Source: Mesorhizobium escarrei (GTDB lineage Bacteria; Pseudomonadota; Alphaproteobacteria; Rhizobiales; Rhizobiaceae). Taken from it: 64,000 bases of DNA. Below, one piece after another: positions 8,395-16,614 of this stretch. The DNA is taken from the NCBI RefSeq assembly GCF_935825525.1, contig NZ_CAKXZT010000035.1, positions 96,945 through 160,944 of the forward strand, read 5' to 3'. A model generated the notes under the pieces. It saw nothing but the letters and a program-made list of their open reading frames with translations. It was not told the DNA's origin and made no database searches. Positions within the stretch are counted from its first letter, which is position 1. Every line of letters starts with the position of its first letter. A program made the translations under genes and the position numbers.

Positions 8395-8717
8395 ATGATC
8401 GACAACGCCACAATCGCCCGGATCTGGCGAGGAAGGACACGCCGTGATCTGGCAGACGTCTACGAGCCCTATCTCCGCCGCGAAGGCATTCCGCCGCTTC
8501 AGGAGAAGGCACTTGGCGTGTGTTTCGCGAAGATCGTGAAGAAGAAACAGAGTTCGTGACGATCTCGTACTGGCCTGACGTCGAAGCCATGGCGACCTTC
8601 ACCGGCGACGACCCGCACAAGATCCATCACCTGCCGCGCGACGAAGAGTTCCTTGTCGAGCTGCCCGAACGGGTCACGGTGATGCAGATCCTCGTCAATC
8701 AATTGTCTCGCGATTAG
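8395..8717 (+). pseudogene. Frameshifted ABM-fold (antibiotic biosynthesis monooxygenase-like) gene
   Basis: From ATG 8395 the frame reads MIDNATIARIWRGRTR and continues with a YLRREGIP block, then hits a stop at 8557-8559. From about 8520 a different frame continues the same fold with FREDREEETEFVTISYWPD, AFTGDD-like TFTGDDPHKIHHLPRDEEF and a C-terminal strand ending at 8717. Joined, they give the usual ~105-residue ABM dimeric alpha/beta-barrel protein. The break is near 8515-8522 and also seems to lack a few residues normally found between the two halves. It may be a real mutation or a sequence error. Confidence 0.6.
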
Positions 8718-8760
8718 GGCGGCGGCGACGGCTGATTCTCGCGATTTCGTCAGCGGAGTC

Positions 8761-10272
8761 CTAAAGGCAGGCGGCCATCAGCGTGTCGGTCTCGATGCCC
8801 GGCGCGACGAATTCCTGTACGAAGCACCCGTCCTTCAACACCAGGACCCGGTCGCAGACCTTCGGCAGCTCCTCGATCTCGCTGGACACGAAAACGATGC
8901 TTTTCCCCTCTGCGGCAAGCTGGCGGATGAGAGCGTAGATTTGCGACTTCGCTTCGACGTCGACACCGCGGGTCGGCTCGTCGAGCAGCAGTATCCGGCT
9001 GCCGGCATAGATCCAGCGGCCTATCACCACTTTCTGCTGGTTACCGCCCGAAAGCGTGCCGACCGGCGTATCGATACGCGCCGTCTTGATGCCGATACGA
9101 CGGATGATGTCGCCTGCCGCTTCTGCCATCCTTGATGCCGAGATCACCCCGTTCACCGCCACCTTCGAGAAGTCGGTGGCGACGGTGTTTTCGTCCACGC
9201 CGAGCAGCGGCATGATGCCGTCCTCCTTGCGGCTTTCCGGCGTCATGCCGATACCGCTCTTGACCCGCTCGCCATAGGAGCCGCGGGTGATGTCCTTTTC
9301 ATCGAGCAGGACCGTGCCGGCGCGCACGGCATCGAGCCCGCCGATCGCCCTGAGCAACTCGGTGCGGCCGGAGCCGAGCAGTCCGGCAAAGCCCAGCACT
9401 TCACCGCGCCTGAGGTCGAAGCTGACGCCGGCGAGCTTCGGCGGCACGGCAAGATGCCGCACCGACAGAACCGTATCGCCTCCCCTCGCCTCGCCGACGA
9501 GCCGATCCTCCTGCTCGCTGTGACCGAGCATCAGCCGGATGATCTCCGTGGTGTCGGCGCCGGCAAGCTCGACGGTCCCCGCGACCTTGCCGTCGCGCAT
9601 CACCGTGGCGGCCTCGGCGATCTGCCGGATCTCGCTCATGCGATGGCTGACATAGATCACCGCGATGCCGGCGGCGGCCAAGCTGCGCACGGCCTTGAAC
9701 AGGAGCTCGACCTCGGCGGCCGCAAGCGAGCTGGTCGGCTCGTCGAGGATGACGAGCTTCGGTTCGCCGATCATGACGCGCGCGATCTCGACGAGTTGTC
9801 GTTCGGCCGGGCTCAGCGTCGCGACGCGGCGGCGCGGATCGAGCTTCAGCTCGAGCCGGGCCAGCGTCTCACGTGCCTGATGTTCCATTTCGCCATGGGA
9901 AAGCACGCCCATGCTGGACGGCCAGCGGCCGAGGAACAGGTTCTCGGCGATGCTCATGCCGACGATCAGGCTGAGCTCCTGATAGACGGCGCGCACACCG
10001 AGACGGGCAGCTTCGACCGTGCGTTGGGTACCGGAACCGGTCAGCGACGAGCCATCGATCGTGACGTCGCCGCTGTCAGGCACCGTGGCCCCGGTCAGCA
10101 GCCGGATCAGTGTCGATTTCCCCGCCCCGTTCTTGCCGAGCAGAGCACGGACTTCGCCCCGGCGGATCCCGAAATCGACATCGTCCAGCGCAAGCACGCC
10201 GGGATACTGCTTCGTCGCACCATGCACCGCGGCGACTAAAGTCTGCGGATCCTGCTTGCGGGCGGTCTGCAT
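8761..10272 (-). CDS. Sugar ABC transporter ATP-binding protein (RbsA/MglA family)
   Basis: A 503-residue protein with two fused ABC ATPase domains, the architecture of monosaccharide importers. Domain 1 has Walker A GKNGAGKST (residues 46-54), signature LSPAERQLVEIAR and Walker B LVILDEPTSSL. Domain 2 has a degenerate Walker A (GLLGSGRTELLRAI), signature LSGGNQQKVVIGRW and Walker B ILLLDEPTRGVD, the usual asymmetry of this family. It is the last gene of the five-gene minus-strand operon that starts with the binding protein at 14344. It energises uptake of a sugar that cannot be named from the sequence. Confidence 0.92.
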   Translation of the reverse strand: MQTARKQDPQTLVAAVHGATKQYPGVLALDDVDFGIRRGEVRALLGKNGAGKSTLIRLLTGATVPDSGDVTIDGSSLTGSGTQRTVEAARLGVRAVYQELSLIVGMSIAENLFLGRWPSSMGVLSHGEMEHQARETLARLELKLDPRRRVATLSPAERQLVEIARVMIGEPKLVILDEPTSSLAAAEVELLFKAVRSLAAAGIAVIYVSHRMSEIRQIAEAATVMRDGKVAGTVELAGADTTEIIRLMLGHSEQEDRLVGEARGGDTVLSVRHLAVPPKLAGVSFDLRRGEVLGFAGLLGSGRTELLRAIGGLDAVRAGTVLLDEKDITRGSYGERVKSGIGMTPESRKEDGIMPLLGVDENTVATDFSKVAVNGVISASRMAEAAGDIIRRIGIKTARIDTPVGTLSGGNQQKVVIGRWIYAGSRILLLDEPTRGVDVEAKSQIYALIRQLAAEGKSIVFVSSEIEELPKVCDRVLVLKDGCFVQEFVAPGIETDTLMAACL

Positions 10273-10293
10273 GGCTGATCCTCCCGGTTTCTG

Positions 10294-11289
10294 TCACGCG
10301 CCGAAAATGCGGCGTTCGCGATAGCGCATGACCAGGATGTTGGCGAGCACGGCGGCGACGATGATGACGCCGCGCACCACTTCCTGGAAGAACGGATTGA
10401 TGCCGCGCAGTACCAGCCCGTTGCCGATCAGAGTGATGACGAAGACCCCGAGCAGTGTGCCAAGCATCGAGCCGCGTCCGCCCGACAGCGCCGTGCCGCC
10501 GATGACGACGGCGGCGATCACGTCGAATTCGAGGCCGGAGGCGGTACCAGCATTGCCGGAGCCTAGGCGTGCGGTCAGCAGCACGCCGGCAAGTGCTGCC
10601 ATTACGCCCGACGTGGTGAAGATCAGCACGCGAATGCGCGCGACGTTGATTCCACATAGTTCGGCGGCATTGGCGTTGCCGCCGACGGCATAGATCGACC
10701 GGCCGTAGGCGGTCTTCTGGCTGACGAAGGAGAAGATGGCGAACAGCACCAGCATGACGATGGCGGAGGTGGGGATGCCGAACATGTTGTCGGCAAGGAT
10801 GTCGAGGAAAGCGTTGTCGGGAAAGGTGACCGGCAGCGCGTTGGTGGTGAAGAATGACATGCCGCGCAGCGCGCTCCACAGGCCGAGCGTGGCAACGAAG
10901 GAAGGCACCCCGAAATAGGCGCGCAGCGATCCGGCGAAAGTGCCGAGCGCAGCGCCGATGGCAAGTGCGGCCAGGATGGCGAGCGCGACGTTGACGTCGG
11001 CTTTCAGCATGAAGGCGAGGCAGACGGAGGTGAAGGCGACCATCGGCCCGACACTGACGTCGATCTCGCCGGCGATGATGATCAACGTCACCGCCCAGGC
11101 GGCAATCGCGATGGAGGCCGCGTCGCGCAGCAGTGAGAGATGGTTGTTGGCCGACAGAAAGCCGTTGGTGGTCGCGCCGAAGCCGAAATAGAGCAGAAGC
11201 AAAATGACGATCAGGCCGATCTCGTTCATGTCGAGGGCAAGCAGGCGAAAGCCGTGCCGACGGTCGGGGGTGGTTGTGGTGACGCTCAT
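10294..11289 (-). CDS. Sugar ABC transporter permease (RbsC family)
   Basis: A 331-residue inner membrane permease with eight to ten helices. Conserved blocks are LIIIAGEIDVSVGPMVAFTS, ALNAxxxV-like TNALPVTFPDNAF, GGNANAAELCGINV, and GLEFDVIAAVVIGGTALSGG followed by RGSMLGTLLGV, all typical of the BPD_transp_2 family. The start at 11289 is preferred because GAGGA lies eight bases before it; an ATG 30 bases upstream lacks such a site. It sits between the epimerase and the ATPase in one operon and works with the binding protein at 13367-14344. Confidence 0.9.
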   Translation of the reverse strand: MSVTTTTPDRRHGFRLLALDMNEIGLIVILLLLYFGFGATTNGFLSANNHLSLLRDAASIAIAAWAVTLIIIAGEIDVSVGPMVAFTSVCLAFMLKADVNVALAILAALAIGAALGTFAGSLRAYFGVPSFVATLGLWSALRGMSFFTTNALPVTFPDNAFLDILADNMFGIPTSAIVMLVLFAIFSFVSQKTAYGRSIYAVGGNANAAELCGINVARIRVLIFTTSGVMAALAGVLLTARLGSGNAGTASGLEFDVIAAVVIGGTALSGGRGSMLGTLLGVFVITLIGNGLVLRGINPFFQEVVRGVIIVAAVLANILVMRYRERRIFGA

Positions 11290-11303
11290 CGCAATCTTCC
11301 TCG

Positions 11304-12197
11304 TCAAGGCCGGTGGCATGTGTAGCGAACGGAGCCTGTGAGGCTTTCACCGGGCGCCAGCCTCACCAGCCCGCCGCGTGAGGGCATGTTATGTCCATCG
11401 GCGCTATGGCTCATCGGTTCGAAACAGAAGAAATCATAGTCGTAGCCGGCATCGAAGGCCGGATCGGAGACGAAAACCAGATAACGGGAAAAGAGGGGAT
11501 CGGCATCGATCGCCAGCGAAATCCCGTTCTCCGGCCAGTCGATCTTCGCCCCGCCGTCCCAGTCCTCGAAAACCGTGTTGACCCAGCGGCGCGGCAGGCC
11601 GCGCGGTTGGGAGAAATCGAAATCGCCAGCGACCGGATGCTCGACGGTCGGCAGCCAGGAGGAATCCTCTTCCCAATAGGAGCAAGCGGCCGCCTTGAGC
11701 GTGGTCTCTTTTGTTAACGGAAAATACGGATGCCAGCCCAGACCAAATGGGAGCGCGAACTCGCCACGATTGGTCACGGACAGTGTCGTCGTCAGCGTGG
11801 GACCGGCGAGCGTGAAGCGCTGCTGGGCATCGTAGGCATAGGGGGTGCCAGTGCCGCGATGGCCAAGGCAAAGCACGATCTCGCCTTTCGCATGGCTGGC
11901 AAGACGCCATTCGCCGGTCCAGCCATCGCCATGCAGATAGTGCTTGTCCCAATCCATGTTGGGTTCTAGCGAAAGTTCGCGGCCTTCGAAGGAAAAGCGG
12001 TTGTCGCGCACCCGGTTGCCGAAAGGCACCAGCGGAAAACAGCCCGATTTCAACGCCGCGCGTTCCGGCCCTTGCTGCGGCTCGCGAAACAGCGGCATCT
12101 CGACACCGCCCGAACGCGAAAGGAACCGCCAGATCGATCCGCCGGTCGTGGTGACGGTGAGGTCTAGTGCTTCGTTGCCGATTTCTATATCGGCCAT
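11304..12197 (-). CDS. Aldose 1-epimerase family protein
   Basis: A 297-residue galactose mutarotase-like beta-sandwich. Visible signatures are FPLVPFGNRVRDNRF near residue 55 (the NRxxxxxF pattern), the HGDGW block near residue 88 that contributes a catalytic histidine region, and LGWHPYFPL near residue 155, where the second histidine is expected. The family interconverts alpha and beta anomers of aldoses. It is translated three bases downstream of the alcohol dehydrogenase and upstream of the permease, so it likely conditions the imported sugar for the dehydrogenase step. Confidence 0.87.
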   Translation of the reverse strand: MADIEIGNEALDLTVTTTGGSIWRFLSRSGGVEMPLFREPQQGPERAALKSGCFPLVPFGNRVRDNRFSFEGRELSLEPNMDWDKHYLHGDGWTGEWRLASHAKGEIVLCLGHRGTGTPYAYDAQQRFTLAGPTLTTTLSVTNRGEFALPFGLGWHPYFPLTKETTLKAAACSYWEEDSSWLPTVEHPVAGDFDFSQPRGLPRRWVNTVFEDWDGGAKIDWPENGISLAIDADPLFSRYLVFVSDPAFDAGYDYDFFCFEPMSHSADGHNMPSRGGLVRLAPGESLTGSVRYTCHRP

Positions 12198-12200
12198 CGC

Positions 12201-13250
12201 TCACTCCGGAAATTCGACGATGACTTTTCCGGAGCGCCCGCCTGCCATCAGTGCATAGGCCTCGGGCGCTTTTTCCAGCGGGAAGGCATCGGTGATGATA
12301 TCGTGCGGGTGCAGGCCCCAGGCGTCGAGGTCCTCGCAGCACTGGTCCATATTGTGGACGCTGGTCACCCATGAGCCGTAGATGGTCCGCTGGCGGTGCA
12401 GGAGGTCGTCGCTGACGTCGAACTCGACCTTGCCGGTTTCCCCGATATAGACGCAGCGCCCCCATGTCCGCGTCGCCTGCAGCGCCAGCACCCGGCCGCG
12501 CGGGTTGCCGGAGCAGTCGATGGCGACCGCCGCACCGCCCTTGGTCAACTCGTTGATGGCGCCGAGCGCGTCCGGCCCGGCGACGAAGCCGTGATCGAGC
12601 AGGCCGAGTTTTTTCGCTGTCTCAACCCGGTCGGGCTGAGTGTCGACACCGATCGCCAGGCGCGCGCCACGGCCCTTGGCCAGCATCAGCGCCGCCATGC
12701 CGACCGGCCCGAGGCCGACGACGAGCACCGCATCGCTACCCGAAACATTGCCGCGCAGCACGGCCTCATAAGCGGTGCCGACGCCACACGAGATGAAGCA
12801 GCCGTCGCGATAGGACAGTGTGTCAGGCAGGTGCACGAGATCGCGCTCGTCGGCGACGAGATACTCGGCGTGGCCGCCGTCGCGCTGCCAGCCATAGGCG
12901 GCACGCTGCGGGTCGGTACAGGAGATCTGGAACCCCTTGCGGCAGTTGCGGCAGAAGCCGCAGCCGGAAATGTGATAGACGGCGACACGGTTGCCCGGCT
13001 TGAAATGCCGGCAGCCAGCGCCAAGATCGACCACCTGCCCGGCCGGCTCGTGCCCGGCCACTACGCCCTGATAGGACGTGCGCGGATCGTCGCCGAGATG
13101 CTTGTGATAGATATAATGGATGTCGCTGCCGCAGATGCCGGACGCCTTCATCTTTAGAAGCACCTGGCCGATGCCCGGCTTCTGACGGTCGATTTCGCGC
13201 AGGTCGACTGTGGAATTGCCTGGAAGGTAGGCGGCAAGCATTTTTGGCAT
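12201..13250 (-). CDS. Zinc-dependent alcohol dehydrogenase (sorbitol/threonine dehydrogenase-like MDR)
   Basis: About 349 residues of the medium-chain dehydrogenase/reductase family. Counting from MPKMLAAYLP, the catalytic zinc ligands are C40 (GICGSDIHY) and H66-E67 (AGHEPAG); the structural zinc site is C97, C100, C103 and C111. The NAD(P) fold is marked by VLVVGLGPVG. The start at 13250 is chosen for its GGAG seven bases upstream; an in-frame ATG eight codons earlier has none. It is the second gene of the operon, separated from the binding protein by a hairpin. It probably oxidises a sugar or polyol. Confidence 0.87.
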   Translation of the reverse strand: MPKMLAAYLPGNSTVDLREIDRQKPGIGQVLLKMKASGICGSDIHYIYHKHLGDDPRTSYQGVVAGHEPAGQVVDLGAGCRHFKPGNRVAVYHISGCGFCRNCRKGFQISCTDPQRAAYGWQRDGGHAEYLVADERDLVHLPDTLSYRDGCFISCGVGTAYEAVLRGNVSGSDAVLVVGLGPVGMAALMLAKGRGARLAIGVDTQPDRVETAKKLGLLDHGFVAGPDALGAINELTKGGAAVAIDCSGNPRGRVLALQATRTWGRCVYIGETGKVEFDVSDDLLHRQRTIYGSWVTSVHNMDQCCEDLDAWGLHPHDIITDAFPLEKAPEAYALMAGGRSGKVIVEFPE

Positions 13251-13319
13251 CGTCAAGCTCCGGACCCGGTTCATTCAACCGCGGGCAGTATCCGAGATTG
13301 TCGGTTCCCCAAAAGGACT

Positions 13320-13337
13320 GGCCGCCGGGAGGCGGCC
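13320..13337 (-). promoter_or_regulatory. Intercistronic hairpin between binding protein and dehydrogenase genes
   Basis: A perfect 7-bp stem GGCCGCC (13320-13326) with GGCGGCC (13331-13337) and a GGGA tetraloop, extendable by outer pairs, 30 bases after the binding-protein stop. There is no T tract. Such hairpins after binding-protein genes commonly act as partial terminators or mRNA stabilisers that make the binding protein more abundant than the rest of the operon; that role is inferred here. Confidence 0.6.
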
Positions 13338-13366
13338 GCCAGTATCGCATGTTCGGGAGGATGCGA

Positions 13367-14344
13367 TCAGGAGAGGCCGTCCTTGTGGGTTTCGAGCCAC
13401 TTCTTGGCCTCGTCTGCCGATTTGAAGATCGATATGCCCATCGGCACGATGATGTCGGCGGCTTTCTTGCCTTCGGCGCCATTCAGCGCCTGTTCGAGAG
13501 CCAGCTTGCCGATGCCCTGGCCGGACACGTCGGCGACTGCCTTCATCACCGAGAAGTCGGCGAGTTCGGTCGCGGCTGAAGACGTCATATCGGCGGCGAA
13601 GACGACGACTTTTCCGGCCAGGCCGCGTTGCTTGATGGTGCGCACCGCACCGGTGCCGGCATCGCCACCCTCGCCGAAGAAAGCGTCGATATCCGGATTG
13701 GCCGACAGCATCTGGTCGCTGACCGAGACGGCATCATCGAGCACCGTGCCGCGCTGGTTCGCAGCGATGACGTAGCCCGGAACCTTGGCTTTGAGCGCCG
13801 CTTCGAAGCCCTCGCGGCGCTTGACGCAGACTTCGACGAACTCGCAGTTGAGCACGCCGATCTTCGGTTCCTTGATCCCCTGAGCGATGAAATAATCGGC
13901 CGCGACGTCGCCGAGCTGGCGGCCGAACTCCGTCGGATCGGCGACCGCATAGGCATAGACATATTTCTTCATGTCGGCGTCGTTGATGCAGGTGTTGTAG
14001 CACACGACCGGAATGCCGGCCTCATGCGCCCGCTTGATGGCGCGCACCGAACCGTCGGCGGAGACGGCGGACAGGATGATCGCCTTGACGTTTGCCGAGA
14101 TCAGGCGGTCGATGAAAGAGGCTTCGGCGCCCGGATCGGCGCGAGCATTCGTCTCGAGCAGGTCGATCTCTTTGCCCATCGATTTGGCGCTGTCCTGGAT
14201 GCCCTTGCGCACGGCGGCATAGAAACCGACGTCATCCAGATAGATGGCACCGATGCCGGTCGAATCGGCGAGCGCCGGCGCTGCCGCCGAGCCGACCGTG
14301 ACCGCAGCAAGCGCTGCCATTGCAAACTGCTTTATGGATTTCAT
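13367..14344 (-). CDS. Sugar ABC transporter periplasmic substrate-binding protein (RbsB-like)
   Basis: A 325-residue Peripla_BP_4-type protein. Residues 1-26 are a signal peptide ending APALA. Domain 1 opens with IGAIYLDDVGFYAAVRKGIQ and contains DRLISANVKAIILSAVSADG; the hinge and domain 2 include FFGEGGDAGTGAVRTIKQRG and VVVFAADM. The start has a strong ribosome site (GGGAGG, five bases upstream). It is the first gene of the operon and faces the plus-strand dehydratase across a 295-base divergent promoter region. The ligand is likely a monosaccharide; two cysteines in CYNTC are unusual but not diagnostic. Confidence 0.9.
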   Translation of the reverse strand: MKSIKQFAMAALAAVTVGSAAAPALADSTGIGAIYLDDVGFYAAVRKGIQDSAKSMGKEIDLLETNARADPGAEASFIDRLISANVKAIILSAVSADGSVRAIKRAHEAGIPVVCYNTCINDADMKKYVYAYAVADPTEFGRQLGDVAADYFIAQGIKEPKIGVLNCEFVEVCVKRREGFEAALKAKVPGYVIAANQRGTVLDDAVSVSDQMLSANPDIDAFFGEGGDAGTGAVRTIKQRGLAGKVVVFAADMTSSAATELADFSVMKAVADVSGQGIGKLALEQALNGAEGKKAADIIVPMGISIFKSADEAKKWLETHKDGLS

Positions 14345-14465
14345 GTCGTCCTCCCAACGGATGATGAATTGCGCCCGTCGCGGCGCCCGCAGCCAAGTCG
14401 GACTGCAGGCAACCTCTCCCTACGGTCTGCCTAATCCGAGATCAACGTTCAGGCGACTAGATCGG

Positions 14466-14610
14466 ATCAAACTTACTTATAGATACTATGTTTAAAACGG
14501 CTGTCAACGCATATTCGGACGCCGCATTGGCCGATTGCCGCCGAATCGGCGTCACAATCACCATTGAACACGATGTCAAAGTCGACTAACGTGTCCATAT
14601 AGATATGATC
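14466..14610. promoter_or_regulatory. Divergent promoter region with two TATAGATA motifs
   Basis: The gap 14345-14639 separates the import operon from the dehydratase operon. It is locally AT-rich. TATAGATA occurs twice: at 14478-14485 inside an interrupted palindrome (AAAC ... GTTT, 14468-14493), and at 14598-14605 inside CATATAGATATG (14596-14607), which is a perfect CATAT/ATATG inverted repeat around AG. One copy lies near each operon. They are candidate operators for the GntR-type regulator at 16611; this is inference. Confidence 0.45.
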
Positions 14611-14639
14611 TATTGGTTGATTGCGCGGGAGTTCTCCGA

Positions 14640-15812
14640 GTGAGGATCACAGGCATTGAAACCCGCGTGGTCAACGCGGAAATGCGAAACTGGGTATTCG
14701 TGAAGGTGCTGGCCGACGAGGCGGGGCTCCATGGCTGGGGCGAAGCGACATTGGAATGGAAGACGCACGCGGTGGTCGGCGCGGTGGAGGATCTGGCGCA
14801 GCTGATCATCGGACGCGATCCTCGCGACATCGAGCAGGCCGTGCGGATCATGCGCAAGCAATCGTTCTGGCGGCTCGGGGCGATCGGCATGAGTGCGATC
14901 TCGGGCATCGAGATGGCATTGTGGGATATTATGGGCAAGCATTTCGGCGTGCCGGTTTGGCGCCTGCTTGGCGGCAAGGTGCGCGACAAGGTCGGCGTCT
15001 ACACCCATCTCGGTCTTGGCGACATGCGCGCGGTCTATGAGACGATGGAGGCTGATCCGCTGGTCGAGCGCGCGCATGCCGTAGTCGAAAAGGGCTACCG
15101 CGCCTTCAAGGCGGTATTCATTCCTTATACCCACTATCACGCGCCGTTGCCCGATGTGGACAAGGCAGCGCGGCTGATGGACGCTCTGCGCAAGGCAGTG
15201 GGACCGGGGATCGAGATCATGGTGGATTTTCATGGCCGCCCGGCCTCGGTTTCCGCCGCACTATCCTATGTCGAGGCCCTCGCTCCCGGCCGGCCGATGT
15301 TCATCGAAGAGCCATTGCCGCCCGGCGACACGGCCGGTCTGAAAGCCCTCGCCGCTCATACTTCGGTGCCGCTGGCGACCGGAGAGCGACTGGTCGAGCG
15401 CGCCGAATTTGTCGAACTGCTTTCGGCAGGCGCGGTCAGCATCATCCAGCCCGACATCTGCCATTGCGGCGGCCTCTCCGAGGCCAAGAAGATCGCGGCC
15501 CATGCCGAGGCCGTCGGCGTCGGCGTCGCTCCCCATAACCCGCTCGGGCCGATCGCCGGCGCCGCCGCGCTGCACTTCGCCGTCTCGACGCCAAACCATA
15601 TCATCCAGGAGGAAATGGTCGGCGCGGTACCGTGGTATTTCGACGTGGTCGAAGGCCCGATCTGCATGATTGATGGCTTCTGGCAGATTCCCGAAGCACC
15701 GGGTCTCGGCATCGAGGTCGACGAGGCGGTCTGCGCGCGCTATCCCTTCGCGCCCGAGGTGCTGCACACGCAGAACGCCGTGATGCCGGACGGTACCATC
15801 GTCGACTGGTGA
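14640..15812 (+). CDS. Enolase-superfamily sugar-acid dehydratase (D-galactonate dehydratase-like)
   Basis: A 390-residue mandelate racemase/muconate lactonizing enzyme homologue. It has the galactonate dehydratase arrangement: D196-F-H198 in VDFHGR (first metal ligand and general acid His), the second metal glutamate in FIEEPL, the third in ATGERLVE, PDICHCGG, and the second catalytic histidine H299 in APHNPLGP. Sugar-acid dehydratases of this type make a 2-keto-3-deoxy acid. GTG 14640 is chosen as start because CGGGAG precedes it and the protein then begins with the usual ITGIETRVV strand. The true substrate could be galactonate or another aldonate. Confidence 0.8.
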   Translation: MRITGIETRVVNAEMRNWVFVKVLADEAGLHGWGEATLEWKTHAVVGAVEDLAQLIIGRDPRDIEQAVRIMRKQSFWRLGAIGMSAISGIEMALWDIMGKHFGVPVWRLLGGKVRDKVGVYTHLGLGDMRAVYETMEADPLVERAHAVVEKGYRAFKAVFIPYTHYHAPLPDVDKAARLMDALRKAVGPGIEIMVDFHGRPASVSAALSYVEALAPGRPMFIEEPLPPGDTAGLKALAAHTSVPLATGERLVERAEFVELLSAGAVSIIQPDICHCGGLSEAKKIAAHAEAVGVGVAPHNPLGPIAGAAALHFAVSTPNHIIQEEMVGAVPWYFDVVEGPICMIDGFWQIPEAPGLGIEVDEAVCARYPFAPEVLHTQNAVMPDGTIVDW

Positions 15813-15837
15813 GGACGGCCGACTTTTTGAGGTTGGA

Positions 15838-16614
15838 ATGACTGGACGTCTGCAGGACAAGGTCGCGATCATAACCGGCGCCGGGCGCGGAATCGGCGAG
15901 GCAATCGCCCGGGCCTTCCACCGCGAAGGCGCCAAAGTCGTCATCGCCGAGATCGATCACACGACCGGCGAAGCGGTCGCAACGGATCTTTCGCCAAACA
16001 GGGCAAGCGCCCTGTTCGTGCCATGTGACGTCCGCCAGACCGCTTCCGTCGAAGCCGTCGCCGCGCTGGCGAGGGAGACCTTCGGCCGGATCGACATCCT
16101 CGTCAACAATGCCGGCATCAACGTCTTCCACGATCCGCTGGAGACAAGCGAAGCCGAATGGCGGCGCTGCTTCGACATCGATCTTGATGGCGTCTGGCGC
16201 ATGAGCAAAGCGGTGCTGCCGGCTATGCTCGACCAGGGCGCCGGCTCGATCGTCAACATTGCGTCCACGCACAGTTTTTCGATCATTCCCGGTTGCTTCC
16301 CCTACCCCGTCGCCAAGCACGGGCTTTTGGGCCTCACCCGGGCGCTCGGCATTGACTACGCAGCCAGGGGTGTGCGGGTGAACGCCATTGCGCCCGGTTA
16401 TATCGAGACGCAGATCGCCGTCGACTACTGGAACACTTTTCCGGACCCCGAGTCCGAGCGCCGGCGTACCTACGATCTGCACCCGCAAAAACGCATCGGC
16501 AAACCCGAGGAGGTGGCGATGACGGCGCTGTTCCTCGCCTCTGATGAGGCACCTTTCCTCAACGCCGCCTGCATCGTCATCGATGGCGGCCGCTCGGTGC
16601 TCTACCATGAATGA
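15838..16614 (+). CDS. SDR family oxidoreductase (sugar dehydrogenase-like)
   Basis: A 258-residue classical short-chain dehydrogenase. Cofactor motif TGAGRGIG (13-20), NNAG (90-93), catalytic serine in NIASTHSFS near 143, and Y156-x3-K160 (YPVAK) are all present. An acidic residue at the end of beta-2 (EID, near 38-40) suggests NAD over NADP. It lies 25 bases after the dehydratase and overlaps the regulator start. In similar loci the enzyme oxidises an aldose to its lactone or a downstream keto-deoxy acid; which step it takes here is not known. Confidence 0.86.
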   Translation: MTGRLQDKVAIITGAGRGIGEAIARAFHREGAKVVIAEIDHTTGEAVATDLSPNRASALFVPCDVRQTASVEAVAALARETFGRIDILVNNAGINVFHDPLETSEAEWRRCFDIDLDGVWRMSKAVLPAMLDQGAGSIVNIASTHSFSIIPGCFPYPVAKHGLLGLTRALGIDYAARGVRVNAIAPGYIETQIAVDYWNTFPDPESERRRTYDLHPQKRIGKPEEVAMTALFLASDEAPFLNAACIVIDGGRSVLYHE

